64,000 nucleotides of DNA from Anaeramoeba flamelloides (taxonomy: Eukaryota > Metamonada > Anaeramoebidae), in contig JANTQA010000063.1 in the NCBI GenBank assembly GCA_027625915.1, positions 8,079,501 through 8,143,500 on the forward strand, written 5' to 3'. Below, in pieces: positions 38,001-47,442 of this stretch (position 1 is the stretch's first letter; every line of letters begins with the position of its first letter). A model generated the notes under the pieces. That model worked only from the letters and a program-made list of their open reading frames with translations, did no database searches and had not been told where the DNA came from. Both the position numbers and the translations under genes were made by a program.

Positions 38001-39679
38001 TTTAATCGATCTCCAAAAATCAACAATCAAAAAAGAGGATATTTTTAAGAAAAAATCACCAAAAAGAGACACTCAATTTCCAATTAGAATGGTTAGATAT
38101 ATAATTTTGAAAACAACTGTGTTAGTTTCGAAGTGTCGCTCTTTGGCACTTTTTAAGATCTCGAAGATTTTTTCATTTTTTTCTTTTTTTGACTATTCTA
38201 AAATGAATTATTTTTTTCTCGAAAGAATGTTACAAAAATCTTACTTTGCCAAATTTAGAGGGTTACAATCTAACCACAAGTTAGATTAAATCAGATTAAA
38301 TTGGTTGTGTACTTTTAGAAAACAATTTGTTTCAAATTGAAATTTAACACTTTACAAATAAAAAAAGAGTTTTTTTTTTTTCAAATTTGATTTTTTTTAA
38401 AAATTGTAATGAGTTTTGAACTTTTTTTTTTTAAAATTTGATTTTTTGGAATTAAGAAATCTTTTAAACGAATTTTTTGTTAAATGGATTTTTTGGCAAA
38501 TGAGACTTCTTTTAAACGAATTTTTTGTTAATTGGATTTTTTGTAAATGAATGGCTCTTATAAATTTTTTTTTTGTTATTTGAATTTTGCCAATCAAAAG
38601 AACGGCAATTTCACAATTATCCTTTTTGGTTTAAAGTTCACTCCTTGAGTATGGAGTAAATCCACGGTAAATAACTAGACCCTTAAGGCTTTAAGAAAAA
38701 ATCTATTATTATTACTAATTCTTATTTTGAAAATTAACACAACACAAATAAATTCTTAATAATTAAATATATTTTCTTATATATGAATCCATATACCAAT
38801 TATTTCCAAATATTTATTAATTTTTATTTTTTTTTTATAAATTAAAATAAATCACATTTTAGATAATCATGAAATTCATAAATTTATTGTGAAGGATTTA
38901 ACACCTAACGAATCTGATAAAAAGTATTCAATATTTTCAGAAGAAGATCCAACAAAAAAAGAAGAAAAAGAAAAGATTTTCAGTAAATATAACGAATTGG
39001 AACAATATTTAAAAAAGCTTATAAATGAGAAACAATATTTAATTGATCTAGAAAACAAAAATCAACAAGAAGCAGAAGAAGAAATTTATCAATATTTTCT
39101 CAAAATTACTGATCAATATGAGCAATTAACTTCAAAATTAACAACAATGTTAGAATTTGTTGATTTCCATTCAAAAAATCAGCCAACAGGAACATCTATC
39201 CATTTGTCATTACAAGACTTGGATACAACAATATCGGAAAATAACGAAGATATAACTATGATTGTAAAACAAATTGAAAAAATGTCAAATTTTTTTAATG
39301 ATGACGTAAAAAATTTTTTTTTATTTTTTTTCTTTTTTGATTGAACTTTAATTTATTAAGTCTTCTTTTCAAAATTTGAAACTTCTAATTATAATCTTTG
39401 AAATATCAATAGATTGTTAAAAAAAATCAAGATTTTAAAGACAATTTAGATCAGTTTGTTAAAGAAGCAAATGATTTGCAAAATGTGGTTCAACACATGG
39501 TCGATGAGCAAGAATTATTAGAGACAGATATAAGAAGGGAAACAGGCAGTATCCATTCAGATATTACTAAAAAAAGACATTTAACATTTTGGATATTTTT
39601 CTTTTTGTGCCAAATTATATTCTTAATTTTCATTTGGTATTGGAAACATGAAGAAAAACAAAAAATAAAAGTACTTTAA
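29059..39679 (+). CDS. LMAN1: ERGIC-53/VIP36-like L-type lectin, cargo receptor (4 exons)
   Basis: L-type lectins of this family bind high-mannose glycoproteins and cycle between ER, ERGIC and Golgi. Exons: 29059-29369, 32725-33101, 38863-39305, 39413-39679. The introns are 3355, 5761 and 107 nt, phases 2, 1, 0. The product is 465 residues (ERGIC-53 is about 510). A signal peptide spans 1-22 (ILLLFLSCLLLC). The lectin domain spans about 30-255: DGADGMAFWYTKERNEIG, then VFGSKNQFTGLGIFLDTHDN (Ca2+-binding Asp/Asn), AMIGDG, LPTGYYFGLSAATG, and DNHEI carrying the conserved ligand/Ca2+ His, rebuilt by the exon 2/3 junction. Residues about 270-420 are helical and K/E-rich, a likely oligomerisation stalk. 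One TM segment (about 434-453) precedes the tail KIKVL, a KxKxx COPI retrieval signal. The start is the ATG after an in-frame TTG. Intron 2 hosts a LINE in the same orientation. Confidence 0.93.
29900..30220. repeat. dispersed repeat, also at 47540-47850
   Basis: Shares TTAGTAATT with CTGAGAG, CTTATTTTAAAAATACAATA and AAAAT(T)AAT next to GATCTAAAAAAA with 47540-47850. About 320 bp, no coding signal, class unknown. Confidence 0.55.
30388..30910. pseudogene. two decayed coding fragments in lectin intron 1
   Basis: On the plus strand, 30390-30630 gives peptides such as TLLCDEFGLEDKKYDIARS, then PLAPEQYHILSLEGDPKRG, then VIFEQMKQYEVIFIFGTKD, in shifting frames. On the minus strand, 30905-30705 gives KVGDQVCFCGILNQVFSSMD and onward to VLQVTIKK and a stop. 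Composition is less AT-biased than the surroundings, which suggests former coding sequence. I recognise neither family. Not part of the lectin, whose flanking exons join in frame without them. Confidence 0.35.
31680..31996. mobile_element. MITE, CTGATAAATTC family, copy 3
   Basis: About 317 bp in lectin intron 1. Starts TACTGATAAATTCAAATA and ends TTGAACTTATCAGTA. Longer than copy 2, partly through an internal duplication of the TTGTTTTAAAAGTTGAG / GTTTGAAAAGTTGAG motif. Confidence 0.7.
32041..32414. mobile_element. TIR element in lectin intron 1
   Basis: About 374 bp with roughly 68-bp inverted termini (AGTGTAAATATG, ATAGAGTTTTTA, AATAAAGAGTTCCATGCA in both). The interior contains an open frame (32126-32377) of 83 codons that starts only with GTG and resembles nothing I know. 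I treat it as a MITE rather than a gene. Confidence 0.75.
33464..33702. mobile_element. MITE, CTGATAAATTC family, copy 4
   Basis: In lectin intron 2. Begins TACTGATAAATTTTCAAA and ends TTTGAATTTATCGGTA, TA at both ends, about 239 bp. No coding capacity. Confidence 0.65.
34411..34987. mobile_element. 577-bp MITE inserted in LINE A copy 2
   Basis: Flanked by TA on both sides (34409-34410 and 34988-34989). The inverted ends run AACTACTTTCGAAAAATA / AACTAAATTTAAAAAATA followed by GGG-CC. A reverse-complement copy of the same length, by my count, is at 40654-41230. No ORF. A Tc1/mariner-like MITE fits the TA target. Confidence 0.85.
35845..35935. repeat. perfect palindrome inside LINE A copy 2 (palindrome family locus 4)
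   Basis: Arms at 35854-35890 and 35892-35928 are perfect inverted copies of 37 nt around a single A, flanked by GTCG and CGAC. Removing the insert rejoins the LINE frame as INK-KYLKW. The module matches the AAATAAACAGAAAATTT units of the arrays. Confidence 0.85.
36970..37190. repeat. dispersed repeat, also at 63795-64000
   Basis: Shares AATAATACAATTC, AACTTGTKTTGTTC, GATTGATAT followed by GTTAAAGT and AATAAAATTATTT with the last 200 bp of the window. The second copy runs off the window edge. Class unknown. Confidence 0.55.
37895..38692. mobile_element. possible TIR element containing repeat and minisatellite
   Basis: TTAAGGGTCTAGT at about 37896 and its inverted copy ACTAGACCCTTAA at about 38678 bracket roughly 800 bp. 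Inside lie the 38040-38310 dispersed repeat and a minisatellite (about 38420-38600, unit about 57 bp containing TTTTAAACGAATTTTTTGTT). The bounding repeat is short, so this is tentative. Confidence 0.4.
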
Positions 39680-40469
39680 TTCAAAAAATTAACTTTTTTT
39701 TTTTTCAAAAACAATGATTTGAATAAATATATCAATATATCAAAATATTTATATTACCTTTATTAGAATAAAAAAAGTTTAATATTTTTTTATTATTCTT
39801 TTACAATTTTTATTATTTCTCCATTTGATTTAATTTTTTTTTTTATGTTCTTTTTAAGAATTCATTTAGTTAATTTAAGTATACTGATTAAATTACAATT
39901 AATAGAAACACCCTATTTGTACTTTACAAAGTAACAATTTTTACAAGATTTAATAGTATTCTCTTACTCACTGTACAATTAATATTTTACTAATTAAAAT
40001 TGAATATCACAAAATTCTCATGTTTTTTTATTTTAAATTAACAATAGATTTGATTAAAAGAGAATATTATTATTTTTTCATTTTCTAAATCTTTTTTTTC
40101 TTTTAAATTACTTTCTCATTCTGTACTCAAAAAACAGATCTTTAGAAAACACACATAGAATGTCACTTACCTCATGTGGCATCATTCATATCAAATCTTA
40201 GTTTAAATGTAACAATAAACTATTTTCCATTTAAATGTAACAGTTTTAATTTGTAAATAGCATTTGTTTAAGGTTTACCCTACCTGGAATGTGAAAAAAA
40301 AATAGTCTTGTGTTGGAGTCGAGCAACTTTTTTTTTTTATTTTTTTAATTGATTAATCTTTGTCTTGAATGAATTTTAATAGTGGTTCCAAAAGGAAATT
40401 TTTTTTTTTTTTGAGATGATTAATTGCATTTTAGTTCCCCGACCCTGAATAAATATATTAAAAAAATAA

Positions 40470-41925
40470 AGATCATAATATAGCAAAAAAGTTACTATAA
40501 AAAAGTTGGATTTGGAGTTTATCAAGTAGATCCTCTCTCAACTTTATTGTTGGATTTATCAATCATTTTTAAATAGAAAAATTAAACTTCTATTCAAAAC
40601 ATGTTCTAATATTCGAAGATGATTTAATTTTGATAATGATTAGGTCAATATTAAACTAAATTCAAAAAATAGGGGCCCAAATTTCGAGATCTCGTTCTAG
40701 AATCATTGAATTTCAATATGATGTTAGGCAGTTGATTAATGATGTAATTTAAATAAAATTTTCTACTCTATAATTTACTAACCAAACTTTTGACTGAAAA
40801 ATTGGAAGAAAATAAAAAAAATTTTCAAACAATCAGATGACAATTTTATTTTTTTTTGTTTGTTAGTTTCTTCAATCAAATAGTTTCAGATGTCAATTTT
40901 TCTTCACTGATTTACATTTAATATTTTTACATGATCAAAAATTTCAATTTAATTCTCAATCAAATTACTCTTACAACCAAAAAAAATTCAATAATATCCA
41001 GATGTTGTAAAATTCTGTAGGATTTTTTTAGCCAAATTTTTGTACAAAAAATGAAATAGATTTTTTTCAACCTATAAAAATTTTTAAAGAAGACACCTTG
41101 TTAGTATTTAATCTTCTGATGATTATCCATCAACTTCTAGTTTATTGATGATTATTTACAGGGTTCCTCATATAATTAGTTTTCCTGAGTATCATTTGAA
41201 AAACTGGGCCCTTATTTTTCGAAAGTAGTTTAGAAATTGATAAAAAATTAATAATATTTATATCTAATTATTTAAGAATTTGGAATGAATCCTAATATTG
41301 ATAAAACACTAAAGTCAAAAACTTTATCGGAAATAAAATATTTAGGAATTTGGCTTGAAAAAGAAAAACATTTACAAAAAAGTAAAAAAGTAAAAGCCAA
41401 TTTTAAAAAAATCAAGATGATTTTTAACCAACAACAATTAACCAATGGAGTAAAATTTCAAATTTTCAAATCAATATGTATTGGTTAGATATTCGATGGA
41501 TTAGTCAATCTTTAATCGATATCAAAAATATTTTTGACTCAATTGATGTTTGGATAAATAAAAAAGTAACAAAATTGTTAAATACTAATTTACATTCTCC
41601 AAGAATGATTTTAAATTGAAGCTAAACTTGACCAAGCCAGAATTTCAATCTACAAAAGAAGATATAAAATAAAATTAAAAAAACTATAATTCTTGGTGTT
41701 GTACAAATATCAGACAAAAATTTAAATTAATATTCAAAAATAAAGGACCAAAATATTAATAGGGAAATAGGAAACTTATAAATACTAACTGAAAAACTCA
41801 ATAATTTTAGACAAAAGTTAATCTTAAATAGTTCTGGATGGAAATGTCAAGAATATTTAAAAATTATTAGGTATAATAATGCTATCAATAAAAAGTCGTG
41901 TCATCAATACCGTTGAGCACGATAG
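40470..41925 (+). mobile_element. LINE family A copy 3, with MITE insertion
   Basis: 5'-truncated and decayed. RT remnants before the insert correspond to KKYYKKVGFGVYQ and DDLILIM (about 40490-40650). After the 577-bp element, RT continues as MNPNIDKTLKSKTLSEIKYL (41285 onward) and thumb remnants to AINKK near 41895. Nucleotide identity to copy 2 is high in places (ACACTAAAGTCAAAAACTTT in both). It runs directly into a palindrome array at the same LINE position as in copy 2. Confidence 0.8.
40654..41230. mobile_element. 577-bp MITE inserted in LINE A copy 3
   Basis: Reverse complement of 34411-34987 with a few substitutions and compensating small indels. TA flanks at 40652-40653 and 41231-41232. 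It sits at a different LINE position from the other copy, so the two insertions are independent. No ORF. Confidence 0.85.
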
Positions 41926-42440
41926 AGTACCTAGTTTTTTTTTTAATTTAATAGAAATAAAAAGGAAAATTTAAGAAATTTTCCAAAAATTTCTCAAATT
42001 GAAAAAAACCTAACAGTTGTTTTTACGGAGTTCAAAAGAATTTAGTAAAATTATTGAGATTAACCATCATTCTTGAAAATTCTGGAAAACCTACCCAAAG
42101 TGTTTCACAAGTACCAGAGATTACTGAGGATTTTTAGGGTTTTCTGTTTTATAATTAAAGTGTTCTAGGTTTTTTTTGAGTTTTTCTGTTTTAATTGTTA
42201 AGTGTGTTGATTGTCAAAATAAATAGAAAAATCAAAAAAACCGAACGAAAAAATATTGATTTTCCAAATAAACAGAAAAATTAAATAAACCTAATGACAC
42301 TTTCCCAGAAAAGAAAAAGAATAGAATAAAATCAAAGATTTTTCTTAAATCTTTTGAATTCTAAAAAAGCTAACTAATTTTTTTTTTCACTTTTAGAATA
42401 AAAACAAAATTTAACAAATTGTCATTTTATTTCAAAAAAT
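41925..42440. repeat. palindrome array, locus 5
   Basis: Multi-unit array beginning at the point where LINE A copy 3 stops. It has degenerate hairpins with TTTTAATTTAATAGAAATAAA, CTAGGTTTTTTTTGAG units, GAATTCAAAAGAAT-type palindromes and CCTAACAG/CCTAATGAC motifs. Longer and more decayed than locus 4. Confidence 0.65.
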
Positions 42441-43009
42441 AAAAAAAAAAAACATATGTAAAAATCAATAAATAAATATTTGTTTCTATTTAAAAGAATA
42501 AATAATTCTTTAATATTCCAAATAATAGATTAAATATTTGAAAAATATACATCAGATTAAAAATATCTTTAAAAGATAATAAAATAACACCTTAGCTAAG
42601 AAAAATAAATTTTTTAACTCTTAAATTTGAAAAAAACTCTTTATTGAAGCAGGAAACTTGGATTTTTCAACTTTAATTGTAAAATATCTTTAAAAATAAT
42701 TTTTTGATCAAAGATCTTTTATTAAATAATAGTGTTTATTATAAGTGAGGTTTTCAAAAAGTAAAAAATTAGCAAAAATTTAATTTTTTTTTGGAAAAAT
42801 TTTTTAATGATCTTTGAATACAAAACTGATTTGAATTGTAAAGGAATAAAAATTTATTTATTTATTGAGAGAAAGGGGTAAATAAAAAAAAAAATTTATT
42901 TTTTATACTTTTTACCTTTTCCAAATTTCTCTTTTTAAGTTGTTTGGGTTCCTCCTCTTTTTGTTTTTTTAGGTGCTTGGAGAGGTTCAAGGAATAAAAA
43001 ATCATTATA

Positions 43010-43271
43010 AGAATTGGTGGACTTGGTCATGACTAACCTAACCAAACTTGTTAATGATCAGATCTAAAATGAATTGAGCTGGACTTATGCAACTGTCGAG
43101 AACTGAATCCAACGAATGCGATCTGAAGCCAACCAAAGTGAACCGAATTGGACTTTCTGTACAATCTGTCGAGTCGTTACCTGGACTGGGTTTTTGCTGT
43201 CGAGTCGGTATCTTGTACTGGGATTTTGCGAAAACAAGATTTGGGAAACTTGCAAAAAAAAAAAAAAAAAA
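43010..43271. repeat. GC-richer island with tandem units and poly-A end
   Basis: About 240 bp with clearly more G and C than anything nearby, followed by a run of about 19 A. It contains two adjacent units of about 33 bp starting CTGTCGAGTCG, plus an earlier CTGTCGAG. One open frame (43087-43308) crosses it. The A-run suggests a retroposed sequence such as a SINE. I could not match A or B boxes with confidence. Confidence 0.4.
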
Positions 43272-43394
43272 AGCAGCTCAATTCTGTAAAACCAAATCTT
43301 ATTCTTAAAAACTTAGCACTTTAAAGAATCAAACCATCTATAAAGTTTCTAAAAAACTTAATAAAGTAACCTATTTCATTTGATCTATAGTTGT

Positions 43395-43653
43395 TCAAAT
43401 ATTTAGAACTCTTTATTAAAACAAATTGAAAATATTGATCATTTTTTATGGGTCTATCCTTCCTATGAAAAAGATAGATTAATATTTCAAAACAAATTAA
43501 AAAAAAAAAAATCTTAATGAATTAATTTAAAACAAACAGTTTGAAACTATTTTCATAAAATAATAATCGTGAAATCTATGATTTTACGCTTAAATTTCTT
43601 TTTGGGAATTTAAGTAAAAGGGTATCCAGATTGTAATTTACACTTCTTCAACA

Positions 43654-43690
<37 letters not shown>
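43395..43690 (+). mobile_element. LINE family B copy 2, 3' fragment
   Basis: Carries the peptide-coding remnant around IENIDHFLWV..PSYEKDRL (about 43425-43490), matching the knuckle region of the copy at 53.9-55.4 kb. It then has the shared 3' tail (GTGAAATCTATGATTTTACG, stem CTTAAATT/AATTTAAG, TTTACACTTCTTCAA) and a poly-A run of about 30. A typical 5'-truncated LINE. Confidence 0.8.
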
Positions 43691-43693
<3 letters not shown>

Positions 43694-44029
43694 CAACATA
43701 AAAAAAAGAGAAGAAAAATAATTAAAATATTAATATAAAAAAATAATAATATCTTAAAAAGTAAGCAAAATTGCAAGACTTGAATATTCAAATAATTAAT
43801 AAAAATTTTCAATTTTTTTACTATATCGTGTAATAATTTTATTTTGAAAATGGTGTATTGGTTAGGAATGGTTTATAAGTAACCAAATCAGAGAGTTAAA
43901 ACGAACATTGTTTAAGGGTATTTAACTATAATTATAACTGAATTTTCACCAAACTTTGTTTATAAAGAATTAAAGTACCGTTTTTGTGTCTTAATTATTT
44001 TTACTTTTGTTAATAATTAGTGGCTAATG

Positions 44030-44848
44030 TTAATTTAAATTTTTTTTTTGATCATTTTTACGGCTCGACTCTAACTGGAGTTTCTTATTAAAATCATTAA
44101 CAGTAGATTCCCACTTTTCCAACAAAGTTACTAAATCGCTATAATGTAATAGTGTTTTGGGACAGGTTTTCAAAAACCCTCTCATTAACAACACATATCT
44201 TGGAATTCTTGAGATCGGGGAGATAATAACTGACATTAAATCCATAGCCATCAACTTATTTTTGTTTTCATAAAAACGTTCAAATAACGGCGACTCTCTA
44301 ATTAATTGTCTTATCGCTAAAATAAAATTTTCATACTTTAAGCAATAAGGTAGATAGATTATTGACAGGGTTGTAATGTCTGGTATTATTTCTAGGAACT
44401 GTTGTAATTTGGTTTTTTTTTCGTTCCCTTCTTGTGATTGAAATTGGCTCAGGTTAGTTGCGTGGTAAGAAATAATGGACTCAAAGTTTTTATAATAAAG
44501 AAGAAATGTGCCAGAGTGATCCCATAAAGAATACTGTGGATGATTGAAAAACGGCTGAAAAAATTCCGATTCTGCACTTTTTAGATTGCTTAGATATCTT
44601 TCTTCAGTCTGAACAAGTTCATTTAAAATCAGCCTTCGTTCTCTTAAATGTTTTAAGATTTGTTTTTCTGAATATCTTCTCCACGCGGATTGGATTAGTT
44701 GAATACTTTTGAGTTCTTTTTCAGTAGTGGTTTTTTTTTTTTTATTTTTTTTTTCTTCTTTTTTGTTTGTTGTTTCTTTTTCTTTTTTTTCCTTTTTTTT
44801 GGTTTTTTCTTTTTCCTTTTCTTTTTCAATTTCCTTTTTTTTGTTCAT
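44030..44848 (-). CDS. RhoGEF with IQ motif and DH domain, no PH domain
   Basis: DH domains catalyse GDP-GTP exchange on Rho-family GTPases, typically controlling actin. A single exon encodes 272 residues. Residues 1-47 are an almost pure K/E tract. IQLIQSAWRRYSEKQ (49-63) is IQ-like and may bind calmodulin or a light chain. The DH domain spans about 72-258: CR1 LILNELVQTEERYLSNL, CR3 LMSVIISPISRIPRYVLLMR, with Ser replacing the common Gln of P-x-QRIPRY. The protein ends about 15 residues after the DH domain, so the PH domain usual in Dbl proteins is missing. No downstream exon with PH features was seen before 43690. The start is the first ATG; the open frame extends upstream only to a TTG. 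It is the sole single-exon gene besides the phosphatase. Confidence 0.9.
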   Translation of the reverse strand: MNKKKEIEKEKEKEKTKKKEKKEKETTNKKEEKKNKKKKTTTEKELKSIQLIQSAWRRYSEKQILKHLRERRLILNELVQTEERYLSNLKSAESEFFQPFFNHPQYSLWDHSGTFLLYYKNFESIISYHATNLSQFQSQEGNEKKTKLQQFLEIIPDITTLSIIYLPYCLKYENFILAIRQLIRESPLFERFYENKNKLMAMDLMSVIISPISRIPRYVLLMRGFLKTCPKTLLHYSDLVTLLEKWESTVNDFNKKLQLESSRKNDQKKNLN

Positions 44849-45099
44849 AAAAAGTGGAGAAAAATACAAAAAATGATAAATAATTCAACAATGACTGAAC
44901 AAAAAACTCTTTAGTTCGACAACAATTATCACTTTTTCAATATCCTTCACCATTAAAAAAGTTGGAAAGTGTTTAAAAGGTTTGTAAGACTCAAAACTTG
45001 AATAAAAGTAAAGTAGTGAAAACAATACCAGACATTAAAAAAAACCCTGTCAAGATTTTAAATTGTGAATATAAGGAAAATTGTTGTGTAATTTCTTTG

Positions 45100-46115
45100 A
45101 TTTAACAATCAAATCCTTTTTTTTAGAATCTAACTTTTTTAAAATTATAATACACCCACTTATTAGAATGATGAATAATTAAATTACACTTGTTCAAAAC
45201 ACCATTCAATCAATCAAAAAACAAGAATAAAAATTATTTGTTTCCAAACTCTACTAAGCCTCTATAAAACTCAATTGTTTTTCAAAAAAAGTAGATCTAC
45301 TTTTGCTATCAAACAATTCCTTGAGTATTCTATAGACACCTTACTTTAATGAACTTTCGGTGAGGCTTATTACTAGGTTCATTAAAAATTTGCTGCCATC
45401 GATAAAAATAATTCTTTTATAAAGACTAGAATCCGTTTTTCAAAATATAATCCGTGCTTTTTTTTCTTCTTGTTCCAAGGCAATATCCAATTGACTACCC
45501 AATAGAATGCCTAAGTTTAAATTAATTTTGAAAGTAAAGGTCAGGTTATTTTTAGTAAAATTTAAATTATTCATGCAAAAAGTCAAAATTTATCTCAATA
45601 TTCTCAATTTTTTTGATTTATTTTTTTTTTTGATAGAAAATGTTCCCAAAAATTTATTCTATTTTTTGAGATAAATTTTGCAATTTGATCGTTCATTTTT
45701 AAAATTTCTTTTTAAATAAAAGAACTTTAAGAAACCAATACCATATTTTTTTAAGGTTTAAAATTGGTTTCTTTGATTGGTTAATGTATAGGTCTTCTAT
45801 AATAAAAAACATACTTTTCAAAAAAACAAGTATTAAATTTTTTTGCACACTTTATTTTGGCTAAAGTATAAAACTCGATTGTTTTTCAAAAAGTTGATCT
45901 ACTTATGCTCTCAAACAATTACTTGGGTATTCTATAGAAACCCTACTTTAATGAACTTTAGGTAGGCTTATTACTTGAGTATAAAAAAAATTGGTTATTT
46001 ATAAAAAGGATTTGTATGAAAATATTTGAAATTAGAGAACAATTTTCCTAAAATTAATAATTTAAAATCTTGTCCGGGATTATTTTCATATCCATATTTT
46101 TTTCACTAAGACACT
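45100..46115. repeat. two copies of the 2.5-2.93 kb repeat
   Basis: 45100-45420 and 45850-46115 each resemble 2500-2930: AACAATT-CTTGAGTATTCTATAG, ACCTTACTTTAATGAA, and in the second copy TTGGTTATTTATAAAAA, followed by an element end near CCGGGATTATTTTCA. They lie in the same orientation about 750 bp apart. Confidence 0.6.
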
Positions 46116-46672
46116 GAGATTTTTTGTTCTGAAATAGTTTTTGAAAAGATAAGATATTCATTAATGCCATATTTACCTCTTTCTGTTTGAAAGAGGTCTC
46201 AGTAATTCAACTTCTTTTGATCAAACTTGTAGTAATTTTATTGTACTAACCATAAAAAAATTGTCAAATGGAAAAGAATTAAAAGATCGTTTTTTCGTAA
46301 AACGGTAGTATTTTGAAAATTTTTCTAATTATTTTTTTACTAATTGTTAACTGACCGATCAATGAAGATATCTGAATTTGGAAATTCGTCAAACTTGATT
46401 AATACCTATTTTAGAATCCTATATCATATTTCACTTGAATGAAAAAGCATAGTATGAAAAAATATAATCATCAAAAAAATTCAGATCAAATATTTACTTT
46501 TACTAAGGTTTTCAATCAAAATCTCAAAAATCAGAAGATTTAATATTTTAAAATTTTGTATTGAAGTGTTGTTTTGAATTCTATTTTGATTCCAACAGTT
46601 AATTCAATTTTTCTTTTTAATTTTTGTTTTAAAATGTACAAAAAAAAGGAGTTTTAAACTTCATTTCAAAAT

Positions 46673-47442
46673 CATTGGCCCATTAAAAATCAAATTTTAA
46701 ATAAAAATATTTTTGCCAATTGAAGTTATTTATGATAATAAAAAAATTTCATTTTAATATTTAGTTCTTTACTAGAAATATTTATTTTTCATCTAAAAAT
46801 AAAATAAAAAAAAGTAAATAAAAAAAAAATGGGCTATTTTTTATTAAATTTAGTATATAATAAATGAAAATAGAAAAAATTAGTACTGTTTTACAATTAA
46901 AACTGATTTGATATTTTTTTTTTCATTTAACTTTTTTTTCAGGAAAGATAAACTAAATTTCAGAATAAATGGCCCACCTTACATTTGAATAATGAATTTC
47001 TTTTGTATCTTTTTGAAGTTTTTCCTCTCACAATGAAAAGTTTGCAAATAAATCATTTTTTCTCTTTTTTATTTTTTCAAAAGTGTTTTGTTAAAATGGA
47101 AAATGAAAATGAAAAATTTGAAAGAAGTAACACATGAATTAATGCAAAATTTGGTTTCAAATATGAAAAAGAGATTAGATTTAATTATTAAAATGGAAGG
47201 AGAATTGATAATTTTTTTTTTACTTATTTAAATTGTCTATTTTTCATGTAATGCTTCATTCAAAATAAATGGCAAATTTTTTTTAACAGTTTTTTTCATT
47301 TTTCTTTCTTTTATTTTTAGACAAAAAATAAATATCTCTTGAGTATAGTATTGAATATTAAAATCGAAATTTTTATATTATAATAGATAACTTCAATTAT
47401 TAAAAATATATTTATTTAAAATTTGATTTTAAATGGGCCAAT
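46673..47442. mobile_element. long-TIR element
   Basis: About 770 bp. The termini TTGGCCCATT and AATGGGCCAA open inverted arms that stay similar for at least 120 bp (AAAATCAAATTTTAAATAA and TTGAAGTTAT in both). The interior has a short frame (about 47100-47240, peptide MKNLKEVTHELMQNLVSNMK) of unknown meaning. Probably a non-autonomous foldback or MITE element. Confidence 0.75.

Larger units (their letters stand above)
39680..44029. other. intergenic region between convergent lectin and RhoGEF genes
   Basis: Contains LINE A copy 3 (40470-41925) with a MITE insert, a palindrome array (41925-42440), a GC-richer island (43010-43250) and a LINE B 3' fragment (about 43395-43690). The stretches 39680-40460 and 42440-43000 show only AT-rich sequence and presumed 3' UTRs. 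Confidence 0.6.

Noticed and set aside
43657-43690. Long poly-A as an assembly artefact
   Set aside because: It directly follows a LINE B 3' tail, where a poly-A end is expected.
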